A stretch of 64,000 bases of DNA, from assembly GCF_004363245.1 (NCBI RefSeq), contig NZ_SNYV01000011.1:620001-684000 (forward strand). Direction: 5' to 3'. This DNA comes from Sphingobacterium yanglingense (GTDB lineage Bacteria; Bacteroidota; Bacteroidia; Sphingobacteriales; Sphingobacteriaceae). Under the pieces are notes generated by a model. The model saw nothing but the letters and a program-made list of their open reading frames with translations. It did not search any database and had not been told where the DNA came from. Shown piece after piece: positions 44,960-54,327 of this stretch (the first letter of the stretch is position 1; each line of letters begins with the position of its first letter). Made by a program: the position numbers and the translations under genes.

Positions 44960-45427
44960 TTAATCACACTTACTAGGGATTACCAGTACAGGGCATTGTG
45001 CCTTGCGGATAACCGATTCCGAAACGCTGCCCGAAATAAAATGTTCGAAGCCAGTTTTCCCATTGGTCCCTAGTATCAACAAATCTGCAGCCCACTCATG
45101 AGCCACAGTCAATATTTCCTCGCGTATATTCCCCACACGTGTGAATGTAAATATTTCTTTGACCGAGGTAAAATCTGCTGCCAATCTATCCAAGTATTCC
45201 TGTGCAGCCTCTTGCTGTATCTCCGCCACCTCTGCAACGATAATCGGTTGTTGTCCTAACAATGGATCTGCCCCATACGAAGCCGGAGAGGTAGGAGGGA
45301 TTACCGTTACCAGTGCCAACGTGGCTTCTTGCCCTTCCAGTATGCTGCGCGCATACTCAATCACTTTATCTGAACAGGGACTATCGTCTAATGCCAATAG
45401 TATCCTTTGAAATTTGGAATATCCCAT
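44960..45427 (-). CDS. Universal stress protein (UspA family)
   Basis: 155 aa, a single Usp domain: FQRILLALDDSPCSDKVIEYA at the N-terminus and the ATP-binding pattern G-x2-G-x9-G-S in LILGTNGKTGFEHFISGSVS, then CPVLVIP. It is therefore of the ATP-binding subclass. Convergent to the methyltransferase gene (11 nt apart) and divergent from the NlpC/P60 operon. Usual role is survival under stress through nucleotide-linked signalling. Confidence 0.93.
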   Translation of the reverse strand: MGYSKFQRILLALDDSPCSDKVIEYARSILEGQEATLALVTVIPPTSPASYGADPLLGQQPIIVAEVAEIQQEAAQEYLDRLAADFTSVKEIFTFTRVGNIREEILTVAHEWAADLLILGTNGKTGFEHFISGSVSESVIRKAQCPVLVIPSKCD

Positions 45428-45508
45428 AATAATTTAGTTTTTTAGAAGTATCTTCGTTAGTTTAAGAACAAGAATCTATAATTATTGTTTTAAAAAATAA
45501 AAAGCGAA

Positions 45509-46255
45509 ATGGTTTTATCAGCTTGTAATCTTTGTATAATGCCCCTGCGGGCCGAAGCATCCCACCGTAGCGAAATGGTCACTCAGGTTTTATTTGGTGA
45601 ACCTTTCGAAATCCTAGAAGAAGGTATTGACTTTGACCATATACGTCTTTTGGATACCTCTTACGAGGGCTGGATTCAACGGCATCAGTCTGGGCAGATT
45701 GCGACACAGGAGAGCAGCAGACGTATCATCGGTCTTACTGGTGGCAAGGCTAGTTCTACAGCTCATACGACACAGCTTCTGCACGGTACACCTGTACCAA
45801 ACGATAGTATTCAAATCGGAAACGAACTCTACACCATCGAAGGTGTAATCCGTGAAGGCAAGCTCGACGATTTTGATATAGAATTTCCAAAATTAATCCA
45901 ACATTACAATAATAGCCCGTATCTATGGGGAGGTCGTTCGCCCTACGGCATAGACTGCTCCGGCTTTAGCCAGGTCGTATACCGTCATTTTGGGATAGGC
46001 CTGAAAAGAGACGCCTGGCAACAGGCAGAATCCGGCGACACCGTTGATTTTCTTCCTGAGATTAAAGCCGGAGATTTGGCTTTTTTTGACAATGAAGCTG
46101 GCCGCATCACGCATGTAGGCATAATGATTGACAACGAAACTATTATACATGCGGCAGGGCGGGTGCGTATCGACAAAATGGACACTGAAGGCATATTCAA
46201 TGCCCAGCAGAACAAATACACACACAAACTACGCATTGTAAAACGCTATTTTTAA
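45509..46255 (+). CDS. NlpC/P60 cell-wall peptidase with N-terminal SH3 domain
   Basis: 248 aa. The N-terminal ~70 residues resemble bacterial SH3b (PLRAEASHRSEMVTQVLFGE, GWIQRHQSG). The C-terminal catalytic domain has Cys in GIDCSGFSQVVYRHF, His in ITHVGIMID and a third polar residue in IIHAAGRVR. It cleaves gamma-D-Glu-diaminopimelate links in peptidoglycan. No signal peptide is evident, so it acts on imported muropeptides, as in recycling. First of a four-gene unit (gaps of 18, 3 and 3 nt). Confidence 0.93.
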   Translation: MVLSACNLCIMPLRAEASHRSEMVTQVLFGEPFEILEEGIDFDHIRLLDTSYEGWIQRHQSGQIATQESSRRIIGLTGGKASSTAHTTQLLHGTPVPNDSIQIGNELYTIEGVIREGKLDDFDIEFPKLIQHYNNSPYLWGGRSPYGIDCSGFSQVVYRHFGIGLKRDAWQQAESGDTVDFLPEIKAGDLAFFDNEAGRITHVGIMIDNETIIHAAGRVRIDKMDTEGIFNAQQNKYTHKLRIVKRYF

Positions 46256-46273
46256 ATTACCGAATTCCATATT

Positions 46274-47272
46274 TTGAAAGAGAAAAATCCCTACTTTTAT
46301 CTTCCTAGCTCGCAATTATTTCCCTACAGCACCATTGAGAAAGCAATATACGAAGATAATGACCTTCTATCGATAGCTTCTGAAGCACGCAAATTGATCG
46401 ATGCTGGAGATAGTGCGAAAGCATTAGAACTTTACAGCTCTACGATCGAGCAGTACCCCCAATATCCCTTCTTCTATGCCAGTAGAAGCCTACTAAATCA
46501 GGCACTGGGAGACGAGGAAGGCGCCTTTTACGATTATCAGGTGGCCAAAAAATTGGACTTCAACTACCACATATTCCTTGAATGGCAGGAAAATAAAGGC
46601 AGCATGCTGCTTGCTCCCGAGCTCGAAGAGCTGAACCGAGAACTACAACAAGACACCCCACATGCACAGCCTTATATCAATCGTGCCATGCTATGGACCC
46701 AACACTTTGATTACGAGCTTGCTATTGCGGATTACCAAAATGCGATAGTGCTGGACGATAATCCCGAAATACGTGTTTCCATGGCCGCTGTATACCTGCG
46801 TATGTTGCTTTATGATAGTGCTTTAGAGCAGCTACAGTTAGCGTTGAGCAGCGATGGACAGTTGCCCAATGCGTACCTATACCGGGCTAAGCTCTATGTG
46901 GCCATACATGAAAATGAAGCTGCATTACAAGACTTCGAGAGCGCGCTGCAGCTGACTCCAGACAGCACAGAGGTATTGGAGGAACGTGCAGGATACTACG
47001 AACGCATTGAGGATTGGCAGTCAGCTATTGCTGATTATACAGAAGTTATAGCGCGCAATCCTACCGATTTCTACTGTTATGTGCTACGTGCCGATGCACT
47101 CGAGCGCACCGGAGCCTGGCAGGAAGCCATAGCCGACTACGACGAAGCTATCCGTTTGAATCCACACTATTCGGATCTCTATCAGTACCGGGGTGAGCTC
47201 AAGGAAAAATTGGGGGATGAGACTGGTGCAGCTATGGATTTTGAAAAATACGAGGAACTTGAAGACGAATAA
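46274..47272 (+). CDS. TPR-repeat protein
   Basis: 332 aa from TTG 46274; no in-frame ATG upstream of residue 110. It is built of tetratricopeptide repeats, clearest at 175-325: AYLYRAKLYVAIHENEAAL, DFYCYVLRADALERTGA, EAIADYDEAIRLNPHYSDLY. Soluble scaffold or adaptor, partner unknown. It sits between NlpC/P60 and FKBP genes in one operon. Confidence 0.9.
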   Translation: MKEKNPYFYLPSSQLFPYSTIEKAIYEDNDLLSIASEARKLIDAGDSAKALELYSSTIEQYPQYPFFYASRSLLNQALGDEEGAFYDYQVAKKLDFNYHIFLEWQENKGSMLLAPELEELNRELQQDTPHAQPYINRAMLWTQHFDYELAIADYQNAIVLDDNPEIRVSMAAVYLRMLLYDSALEQLQLALSSDGQLPNAYLYRAKLYVAIHENEAALQDFESALQLTPDSTEVLEERAGYYERIEDWQSAIADYTEVIARNPTDFYCYVLRADALERTGAWQEAIADYDEAIRLNPHYSDLYQYRGELKEKLGDETGAAMDFEKYEELEDE

Positions 47273-47275
47273 CAT

Positions 47276-47710
47276 ATGGCCAAACCTAACGCATACCTCA
47301 AGCGCATCAAGGATGCAGCGGCTAAGAATCTCGCAGAAGGAGAGCTCTTCTTAAAGGAAAATAAAGAGAAAGAAGGCGTCATCAGTCTAAGCGACACCTT
47401 ACAATACGAAGTCCTACAGCAGGGCCAAGGCGTCAAACCAGGCCCCAAGGCCAAAGTACTCTGCCATTATAAAGGCCAGCTGCTGAATGGAGATGTATTC
47501 GATAGTTCCTACAAACGGAAACGCCCTGAATCCCTCCATATTCCCGAGCTAATTCGTGGCTGGCAACAGGCTTTAGTACAGATGCCGGTAGGGAGCACAT
47601 GGAGGCTTTATATACACCCGAGCCTGGCTTACGGCTTTGAACCTTTAACCAAAGAAAGTGGCGGTAACTGCACGTTGATATTTGACATTGAGTTGATTTC
47701 AATCCTATAG
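47276..47710 (+). CDS. FKBP-type peptidyl-prolyl isomerase
   Basis: 144 aa. A charged helical N-terminus (residues 1-35) precedes the FKBP domain: LQYEVLQQGQGVKPGPKAKV, HYKGQLLNGDVFDSS, IRGWQQALVQMPVGSTWRLYI, YGFEPL. The length is that of a small Mip-like isomerase without signal peptide. It catalyses proline cis-trans isomerisation. ATG 3 nt after the TPR gene stop. Confidence 0.93.
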   Translation: MAKPNAYLKRIKDAAAKNLAEGELFLKENKEKEGVISLSDTLQYEVLQQGQGVKPGPKAKVLCHYKGQLLNGDVFDSSYKRKRPESLHIPELIRGWQQALVQMPVGSTWRLYIHPSLAYGFEPLTKESGGNCTLIFDIELISIL

Positions 47711-47713
47711 GTT

Positions 47714-48817
47714 ATGCGATACGGTCTCTTTTTACTTAGTTTTTTTGTCGGTATGTACAGCAGTTCAGCACAGCAGCTCCAGTCGGTCATCGCAACCCAT
47801 TATCCAAAAGCCGAAGAGCCAGGTGGCATCGCTTTTACAGCGATCCGGGGTAAAGCTGAGTTTTTTCCTTTCGGTCAAGCCGAGCTGGAAAAAAAGACAG
47901 CTATAGAAGCCGAGACCGCATTTCGTATGGCCTCCGTCAGCAAGCAGTTTACCGCTATGGCGACCTATCTATTGCTCAAAAAAGGAGCACTCACGTTCGA
48001 CACTCGTATTCGCAAGATATTGACAGAGTTACCTGAGGCCACCGCATCCATCACCATCGACCAATTGCTACAACATACCTCCGGTATCTGGGATTATGAG
48101 GCTGTTATCCCAGAGGGATTGCAACACCAGCTGAGCGATACCGATGTACTACAACTCGTGGCCCCTATAGACTCCGTATACTTTCCGGCAGGAAGCACAT
48201 TCCGCTATAGCAATACCGGGTATTGCCTGCTTGCCGTCATCGTGGAGCGTATTTCCAAAATGGATTATGCTAGCTTTGTCGCTACGCATATCTTCGAACC
48301 GGCAGGCTTAAATCAAGCACAGGTCTACACCACAGGCTGTATAATCCCCAAGCGTGCATACGGTTATCACCCCACCGCAACAGGTTTCCGATTTGCGGAC
48401 CAAAGTAATACCAGCGCAACCAAAGGAGATGGGGGCGTCTATATCTCCGCACAGGAATATACACGTTGGATGAACAGCAATAATCCCCTATGGGACAACG
48501 CATTTTGGGAAACTGTAATCCGCCACAAAGTCCACCTACGAGGTGATATTTATTACAGCATGGGCTTATTTGTAAAAATGGATAAGAAGGGAAAAATTCA
48601 GGCCGTATTCCATTCGGGCGAGAGCACTGGCTTTCACAATGCAGTCCTATACCTGCCTCAGGAGTACCGCACTATCGGTCTATTCACCAATAGGGACGAC
48701 CTTATTATCAACCAGGCTTATGATGAGGTATTAAAAATCTACCAAACCAAGCCATTGAATACCGAGGAATCGCTATTCCAATGGCTAAGCAAGGTATATG
48801 CAAACGAGTGGCGGTAA
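47714..48817 (+). CDS. Secreted serine hydrolase (beta-lactamase class C / D-Ala-peptidase family)
   Basis: 367 aa with a signal peptide (RYGLFLLSFFVGMYSSSAQQ). Active-site Ser in S-x-x-K (ASVSKQFTAM), Tyr in Y-S-N (FRYSNTGYC) and the third motif HSGESTGF in place of KTG. These enzymes are D-aminopeptidases, esterases or class C-like hydrolases of cell-wall metabolism, and calling it a true beta-lactamase would be unsafe. Last gene of the NlpC/P60 operon, supporting a wall-related role. Confidence 0.9.
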   Translation: MRYGLFLLSFFVGMYSSSAQQLQSVIATHYPKAEEPGGIAFTAIRGKAEFFPFGQAELEKKTAIEAETAFRMASVSKQFTAMATYLLLKKGALTFDTRIRKILTELPEATASITIDQLLQHTSGIWDYEAVIPEGLQHQLSDTDVLQLVAPIDSVYFPAGSTFRYSNTGYCLLAVIVERISKMDYASFVATHIFEPAGLNQAQVYTTGCIIPKRAYGYHPTATGFRFADQSNTSATKGDGGVYISAQEYTRWMNSNNPLWDNAFWETVIRHKVHLRGDIYYSMGLFVKMDKKGKIQAVFHSGESTGFHNAVLYLPQEYRTIGLFTNRDDLIINQAYDEVLKIYQTKPLNTEESLFQWLSKVYANEWR

Positions 48818-48821
48818 ACGC

Positions 48822-49655
48822 CTAGATTTCGGAAAATTTAAAAATATCCTTTACCCGGACTCCCTTTTCCGTCTGTTGCAGCGTACAGCACTCATTGGTT
48901 GGGTCATGTTCAAAGAATAGGATATACTCTTTCTCTACAATTTCCTGCCAGTAAGACTGCCTTTCGTCCATCGTTGTCAGCGGACGCACATCATAGCTCA
49001 TTACATAGGGGAGTGGGATATGTCCGACAGAAGGCAATAGGTCGGCCATATACAGAATGGTTTTCCCCTTGTATGTAATCTGTGGCAACATCATCGCTTC
49101 GGTATGCCCAAAAGCATAGCGCACATCGACATGGGTATCATAAGCTTCGCCTTCTTTCAGGAACTTCAACTGTCCACTCTCTTGGATAGGTAATATATTC
49201 TCTTTTAAGAAAGACGCTTTCTCACGCGGATTCGGATTTACCGCCCAATCCCAGTGTTTTTCATTGGACCAAAAGTGTGCATTCTTGAAAGCTGGCACTA
49301 ATTTATCCCCTTCGCGGGCAATAGCACCTCCACAATGGTCAAAATGCAAGTGTGTCAAGAACACATCAGTGATATCATCCCGATGAAAACCATATTTGGC
49401 TAGCGACTTGTCCAAGGTGTCGTCGCCATGCAAATGGTAGTGTCCAAAAAACTTATCATCCTGTTTATCACCTAGTGCCGTATCCACCAATGTTAATCTT
49501 TTTCCGTCTTCAATAAGGAGAAGACGATTGCCCCAAGTACAGAGGTTGTTGGAATCCGCAGGATTCGTACGTTGCCATATCGACTTAGGTACCACGCCAA
49601 ACATAGCGCCTCCGTCCAACTTAAAATATCCAGTATCTATGCTATAAAGCTTCAT
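48822..49655 (-). CDS. MBL-fold metallohydrolase
   Basis: 277 aa with the metallo-beta-lactamase signature H-x-H-x-D-H (LTHLHFDHCGG), further His in FGHTEAMM and Asp in LYMADLLPS, and a late His in FFEHDPTNE. Overall layout is like quorum-quenching lactonases, but the substrate is unknown. It is cytosolic. Convergent (4 nt) to the serine hydrolase gene, with its own -7 element (TAGGTTTG, complement of 49679-49686). Confidence 0.92.
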   Translation of the reverse strand: MKLYSIDTGYFKLDGGAMFGVVPKSIWQRTNPADSNNLCTWGNRLLLIEDGKRLTLVDTALGDKQDDKFFGHYHLHGDDTLDKSLAKYGFHRDDITDVFLTHLHFDHCGGAIAREGDKLVPAFKNAHFWSNEKHWDWAVNPNPREKASFLKENILPIQESGQLKFLKEGEAYDTHVDVRYAFGHTEAMMLPQITYKGKTILYMADLLPSVGHIPLPYVMSYDVRPLTTMDERQSYWQEIVEKEYILFFEHDPTNECCTLQQTEKGVRVKDIFKFSEI

Positions 49656-49678
49656 TTTCTTGATTCTTTGGTTAGAAA

Positions 49679-49686
49679 CAAACCTA
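49679..49686 (-). promoter_or_regulatory. -7 element (TAGGTTTG) of the MBL gene
   Basis: A perfect TAnnTTTG match on the minus strand, 23 nt before ATG 49655. It separates this gene from the ATP-grasp trio upstream. Confidence 0.6.
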
Positions 49687-49706
49687 CATAAAATGAGGGG
49701 AATTCG

Positions 49707-50711
49707 CTAACTATAAAACTCTTTCACCTTCATCTCCAGGTGCTGGATAATATGTCCTACAAAATCGACTCCTGCTAATTGACTCGCCAAGCCTAAAGCA
49801 CCAGGACTATACACATTTATTTCCATGATCTTGTCACCTACGATATCCAAGCCCACGAGATACATGCCATCCTCCTTTATCTTACCACTGACTTGTTCTA
49901 CCAGACGTAGCACATTATCATCCACCTGCGCCTTCACCGCTTTCGCTCCTTGATGGATATTACTCCGGATTTCGCCCTCTTTTTGCACGCGCTGTACAGC
50001 GGCATACTCGCCATCGATCAGGATAGGTTCGCCTTCCAATAGGAAAAAGCGAAGATCTCCCTTTGTAGCTTCGGGTAGGTACTCCTGTGCGATGACATAA
50101 CCGTCCCGCGCAATCACTTCTACCGTCTGTTTGAGATTCTGAGGAGCGCCTGCCGAAATCATAAACACATTCTTACCTCCAGAGCCTTTCACTGGCTTTA
50201 ATATTATCTTATCACCCTGTGTCTCCATGAAGGCCTGTATATCCGACACAAAGCGGGTGACTAGCGTTTTGGGCCGCACAGTCTTTGGGAAATTCTCCAG
50301 ATAGAGTTTATTACTCGCCTGCACCAGATAGTCGGGATCATTGATAACCAAGCGCCCCATATACTTGACAAGTTGTGCAAACTGCAATCCCATAGCTGCT
50401 GCCCAAGGCCTATTATACATATCCATGACAGGGTCGAAGCGGAGCCAGAGCACATCGACGTCCGCCATATTGTACCGTTGCTTCTCCGCTCGCCGTAAGC
50501 TTGCCAACAGCTCCTCCTTACTATCGATTGCGGTACCGGCCGGAATGATACGGGCATGCGCTTCCACATGCCTGTCATCTATATAGACAAAATCCGCCAA
50601 GCCAATGTAAATAACCGTATGTCCACGTTGTAGCGCCTCATACGCCAACAGTGTCGTTGTAAAACCATTCTCTTCTTTATGGGTCTGATTAATCAAAAAT
50701 GCGATGTTCAT
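49707..50711 (-). CDS. ATP-grasp ligase of the glutathione-synthetase type
   Basis: 334 aa. An N-terminal pre-ATP-grasp Rossmann-like part (MNIAFLINQTHKEENGFTT) is followed by the ATP-grasp core: KIILKPVKGSGGKNVFM, YVIAQEYLPEATKGDLRFF, and the metal-binding MEINVYSPGALG. Similar to GshB, yet Bacteroidetes largely lack GshA, so true glutathione synthesis is doubtful. Genes for a DUF1704 metalloprotease and an N-formylglutamate amidohydrolase directly precede it in the same transcription direction, pointing to a ligase acting on a peptide or amino-acid conjugate. Confidence 0.88.
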   Translation of the reverse strand: MNIAFLINQTHKEENGFTTTLLAYEALQRGHTVIYIGLADFVYIDDRHVEAHARIIPAGTAIDSKEELLASLRRAEKQRYNMADVDVLWLRFDPVMDMYNRPWAAAMGLQFAQLVKYMGRLVINDPDYLVQASNKLYLENFPKTVRPKTLVTRFVSDIQAFMETQGDKIILKPVKGSGGKNVFMISAGAPQNLKQTVEVIARDGYVIAQEYLPEATKGDLRFFLLEGEPILIDGEYAAVQRVQKEGEIRSNIHQGAKAVKAQVDDNVLRLVEQVSGKIKEDGMYLVGLDIVGDKIMEINVYSPGALGLASQLAGVDFVGHIIQHLEMKVKEFYS

Positions 50712-50721
50712 ATAGATCTTA

Positions 50722-52560
50722 CTATTGTATCATTTTAAAAATACTTCCTTCATTTCTTACCCAATCCAGTCTCGGTTGATAGGCATCACTCAGATAGCGG
50801 GGTTTGACCAGCGGTGCATACATGTAGCCCCGTTGAATCAAGTCCTGAATAATAGGGATATAATCTTCCCGAATCTTACCAACGGTCAGGAGGCTGAGGT
50901 CTTGCCCTTGCTTGATGTAGTCTATAAGTTCCATCAGTCCCTGTAGGTACAAAGCATCCTTGGTCAGCCCGCCACCACGATAAACCCGCATCGTAATATT
51001 GAAAGCTGTCTCCTCTGCAAAATGATAATCCTCTAGCAGTAAAAAGAAGGTATCGATAAAACTATGTCCCATAAGCATATTGCGCACCGCAATAACACGG
51101 GCTGCCAATATCCGCAAGCGCTGATTGGATAAGCCGCCAATTAGGTATTCGGCAAATACTGCCAGTCCTTCCTGTAACTGCTCATAACCGGGCACCCCAA
51201 GACTAAACAGTTGTAGCGGTTGTGCTTTACCATTAAAGTAGGTGACAATATGGGTACCTACTTCATGCTGCACCAACGCCCGTGCCCGTTCGGGCGAAAT
51301 CTGATAATCTTCGCCAATATTGAGTACCCCACGGTTTACCATCACGCCCGAGATATCCGAGCGTACACGCACCGTTGTCTTAAAGTCTTCAGACTGCTCG
51401 CTCAGGTAGGCTATCTCCTCCCGTGCCAATTGGGCAAACTCCTTTGCATTAAGCTTTCGCTCCGGTACCACTACCTTTGCGGCCGAATTGTGCGCGATCA
51501 CCGTCAGGATAGACTGTGCTACCTGCAGCAGATCGTCGCTCACATTGCCAAACACCTGTAAACTACCGTGCATAAAATCTTCCGTATTACGGTCAGCAAG
51601 CATACTCATCATCTCGTCCAACTCCCGTCGTTTGTCCCGAAATAGGTAAGCAATCGTCGGGTCATAGATATCTTCTATACGCAAATTGTACAGGTTACGC
51701 TTCACAATATCGGGGTCTATGGGCATAGGTCTATACTGGAATACCGGAGTTTTACGGAACCGGGCTTTCTTGAAGCTCTCCCAAGCCTCTGGGACATTGA
51801 TAGGGGTAACCAAGAGCAAGAAATCAAAACGCATGCTCTCCGCAGTAAGTGCCTTATCGATAGCAAAGACATTGGCTGTTATCTCTTTCTTAAGGTTGAG
51901 ACGAAACATCGTCGGGTTCTGATCCGTAAAAAGCCGTACATACTCAAAAAAGACACGTAACAGGATTTTGCCCAGCGACTCGCTGTAATGGCGCAATAGA
52001 ATAGGGAGGTAGTCACCGTTGCTCAAGCGATAGCTAGGCCGTACCGATAGTCCCAGCGTATAGATACTCTTGTCCATGGACTCCTTTAGGGTAAACAGCC
52101 GCTCATAGGCGGGATTACAGGGTACTTCTTTTAGCTTTTTAATATCCCCTACAATATCCGAAGCCTCTGTTTTTAGATTCCTGAGCATATATTCGGCAAG
52201 GGGTAGAATCCCTTTCTGGCCGAGCTGAATCTCGACATCGGCCATCTGCTCGTTGGGTGCATTCCAGACCTCGACCAAAAGGCAGGAGCCAAACTGCTCT
52301 TGGATACAGAGAGCGATCTTGTGCAATAGCGCTGGCACCTCGGCATCATGCTCTTGGATAATAACGCTCGCCAGTTGGGATTTAGCCAGATTAGACAGCA
52401 TTTTGTCTTTTCCGATTACACTTGTCCTATAAATGAATATACAGGGTACGATCTTTCTAAAGACCAGTTTGCCCACATTGGGCAGCTGTACATGAAAGGG
52501 GTTTTTCGCCTTAATGGCACCCAGAATAAAATTAAGTCGCTTATCATCCCTCATACGCAA
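50722..52560 (-). CDS. DUF1704 (QEGLA-motif) metalloprotease-like protein
   Basis: 612 aa; starts overlap the upstream gene by 17 nt, and a second Met two codons on is equally possible. The zinc motif is H-E-x-x-x-H in QHEVGTHIVTYF (about 432-437), followed by YEQLQEGLAVFAEYL with the name-giving QEGLA (about 461), whose Glu is the probable third ligand. Bacterial members are annotated as QEGLA-motif flavohemoglobin-expression modulators. Vertebrate members with this domain (MATCAP) remove C-terminal tyrosine from tubulin. Substrate here unknown. Confidence 0.9.
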   Translation of the reverse strand: MRMRDDKRLNFILGAIKAKNPFHVQLPNVGKLVFRKIVPCIFIYRTSVIGKDKMLSNLAKSQLASVIIQEHDAEVPALLHKIALCIQEQFGSCLLVEVWNAPNEQMADVEIQLGQKGILPLAEYMLRNLKTEASDIVGDIKKLKEVPCNPAYERLFTLKESMDKSIYTLGLSVRPSYRLSNGDYLPILLRHYSESLGKILLRVFFEYVRLFTDQNPTMFRLNLKKEITANVFAIDKALTAESMRFDFLLLVTPINVPEAWESFKKARFRKTPVFQYRPMPIDPDIVKRNLYNLRIEDIYDPTIAYLFRDKRRELDEMMSMLADRNTEDFMHGSLQVFGNVSDDLLQVAQSILTVIAHNSAAKVVVPERKLNAKEFAQLAREEIAYLSEQSEDFKTTVRVRSDISGVMVNRGVLNIGEDYQISPERARALVQHEVGTHIVTYFNGKAQPLQLFSLGVPGYEQLQEGLAVFAEYLIGGLSNQRLRILAARVIAVRNMLMGHSFIDTFFLLLEDYHFAEETAFNITMRVYRGGGLTKDALYLQGLMELIDYIKQGQDLSLLTVGKIREDYIPIIQDLIQRGYMYAPLVKPRYLSDAYQPRLDWVRNEGSIFKMIQ

Positions 52561-53326
52561 AATACTCTTTTAGACTCTGTACTGAATTAATAAGCAACTG
52601 TTTGCAGGCAGCTATCCGCTTCACCTCTGGCTCGCCCGTCCATTCGTTCATAAAATCCTTACGAAACTCGATGGAAAACACACAGCCCTTGTCTCCAAAG
52701 CGGGTGTTTAGAAACTGCGTGAGGTAACCGCCCTTAAATCGGACATTCTCCCGTATATCAATAGGCAAGCCGTACAGCGTTTGAGAAGCAATGGCATGGA
52801 TGAAGCTATCGGTTAGTACCCGCCACTTTGGGTCGTTATAATGCGTGCCTAGATTGATTTGTGGATTCGCGTCTTCATCCACTACAGCAGTAGGGGACTC
52901 CCGATTGGCATTATAACTATGTATATCCAATACCACAAAGAAACCGTATTTTTGAATAGAAGACTGTATGTGCTGTTCGATAAGCCGATAGATATATTGA
53001 TGTTTTTTATACAGCTGATCGATCAAGGTCTGCGGGAAATTTGTCTTCCAGACCTCTAGCCCCCAGGCCTGTTCGGGGTGAAGGTACACGGATTGTTCAA
53101 CGGGACGGTTTAGGTCCAACTGGAACCGAGACGTGCCTACTACAAATTGGTTAACAGGCAATTCAGCAATCAATGCCGTGTAGGGGTCTTCCTCGCGCAG
53201 ACGTTGCTTTTCTGATAGCAATAAATAGGGAAGTAGGTCACCGTCGATCAGATGGCCATCGTGCAGTGCGAACGACCAGAAAGGACTATCTATGGTATGT
53301 ATATGGTAATTTACTTGTAGAGACAT
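52544..53326 (-). CDS. N-formylglutamate amidohydrolase family protein
   Basis: 260 aa, cytosolic. FSFALHDG-type first motif (PFWSFALHDGHLIDG), central VVLDIHSYNANRE and late VFSIEFRKDFMNEW carry the conserved His and Glu residues of the family, which are zinc hydrolases of N-formylglutamate in histidine breakdown. No hut genes are nearby; instead the gene heads a trio with a DUF1704 protein and an ATP-grasp ligase, so another amide or peptide substrate is likely. It overlaps the next gene by 17 nt. Confidence 0.9.
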   Translation of the reverse strand: MSLQVNYHIHTIDSPFWSFALHDGHLIDGDLLPYLLLSEKQRLREEDPYTALIAELPVNQFVVGTSRFQLDLNRPVEQSVYLHPEQAWGLEVWKTNFPQTLIDQLYKKHQYIYRLIEQHIQSSIQKYGFFVVLDIHSYNANRESPTAVVDEDANPQINLGTHYNDPKWRVLTDSFIHAIASQTLYGLPIDIRENVRFKGGYLTQFLNTRFGDKGCVFSIEFRKDFMNEWTGEPEVKRIAACKQLLINSVQSLKEYFAYEG

Positions 53327-53449
53327 AGGCGTAAGATTTAACTCTTTTAAATTAGAACAGTAGGAGCCCTAAAAAGTTTTTTTCAAATAGTTGTAACCAT
53401 TTCTTTCGAAGCTACGACTAATGGGAAAAGAACATTAAAAAACAGAAAC

Positions 53450-53773
53450 ATGGGAAAAGAAATAATGCTGGCTATAATGTCTACGGGGCTATTTACAGCT
53501 ATTACATTGTCCATCTACTTCATTATGAAATTCAGAGCAATCCGTACAGCCAATGCTGATGAGACACCTGTCAAAAGGGAGCCTTATGACTGGCAGAAGC
53601 CAGGGATTGTTGTTCTTGGAATCGGGGTGGGGATTGTCGTCGTAGGAATATTCAAGGAATTAGGTTATTTTCAGTCACAGGATGCTATCCCTATGGGGAT
53701 CATTACTGTATGTACAGGTATCTCTATGATTATTGCCAACAAACTGGATAAAAAGCAAGAAACCAATAACTAA
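53450..53773 (+). CDS. Small inner-membrane protein (DUF6249-like)
   Basis: 107 aa with three membrane helices (IMLAIMSTGLFTAITLSIYF, GIVVLGIGVGIVVVGIF, MGIITVCTGISMIIAN) and a short charged tail. Proteins of this size directly before ECF sigma genes are common in Bacteroidetes and are annotated as DUF6249. It ends 2 nt before the sigma gene, so it is co-expressed. It may act in signal reception or anti-sigma control (inference). Confidence 0.75.
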   Translation: MGKEIMLAIMSTGLFTAITLSIYFIMKFRAIRTANADETPVKREPYDWQKPGIVVLGIGVGIVVVGIFKELGYFQSQDAIPMGIITVCTGISMIIANKLDKKQETNN

Positions 53774-53775
53774 GA

Positions 53776-54327
53776 ATGGACCAAGTCTACATTGATAAGG
53801 TACTAGCGGGAGACCCATATGCTTTTAAGTATTTTCTGACAACTTATAAGCATATGGCCTATTCTGTCGCACATTCTATTGTCAAACAAGAACATCTGGC
53901 CGAAGAGGTCGTTCAGGACGCCTTCATGCGTTGCTATCAATCGTTGGCAACCTTCAAAAAGCAATCTAAATTCAGTACCTGGTTTTATCGTATTGTGGTA
54001 AACTGCGCGTTCAGTACGGCACGGCGGTTGAAACCAGAGCCTGTAGAATTCAGCGCCGAAGAACATGATGTAGCATGGGATGAAAATGCCTTTGACAAGC
54101 TATTGAAGAAAGAACAGGAACAGCTCATACAGGAAGCCCTATTGATGATTCCAGCAAATGAGGCGCTGGCATTGCGTCTTTACTACCTCGAAGAGCTATC
54201 CATTCAAGAACTGTGCGACATTACAGGATGGACAGACTCCAATACGAAAGTAATCCTATTTAGAGCCCGCAAACACCTCTACGGTACACTCCGCAGATTA
54301 ATGAAAGAAGAATACTATGGAACATAA
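53776..54327 (+). CDS. ECF-type RNA polymerase sigma factor
   Basis: 183 aa. Region 2 includes EEVVQDAFMRCYQSLATFKK and FSTWFYRIVVNCA (core binding and -10 recognition), region 4 includes LPANEALAL-like IPANEALALRLYYLEELSIQE and the helix-turn-helix SNTKVILFRARKHLYG. No region 1 or 3. It directs transcription of a small regulon. The neighbours on each side are small membrane proteins, in the same operon. Confidence 0.94.
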   Translation: MDQVYIDKVLAGDPYAFKYFLTTYKHMAYSVAHSIVKQEHLAEEVVQDAFMRCYQSLATFKKQSKFSTWFYRIVVNCAFSTARRLKPEPVEFSAEEHDVAWDENAFDKLLKKEQEQLIQEALLMIPANEALALRLYYLEELSIQELCDITGWTDSNTKVILFRARKHLYGTLRRLMKEEYYGT

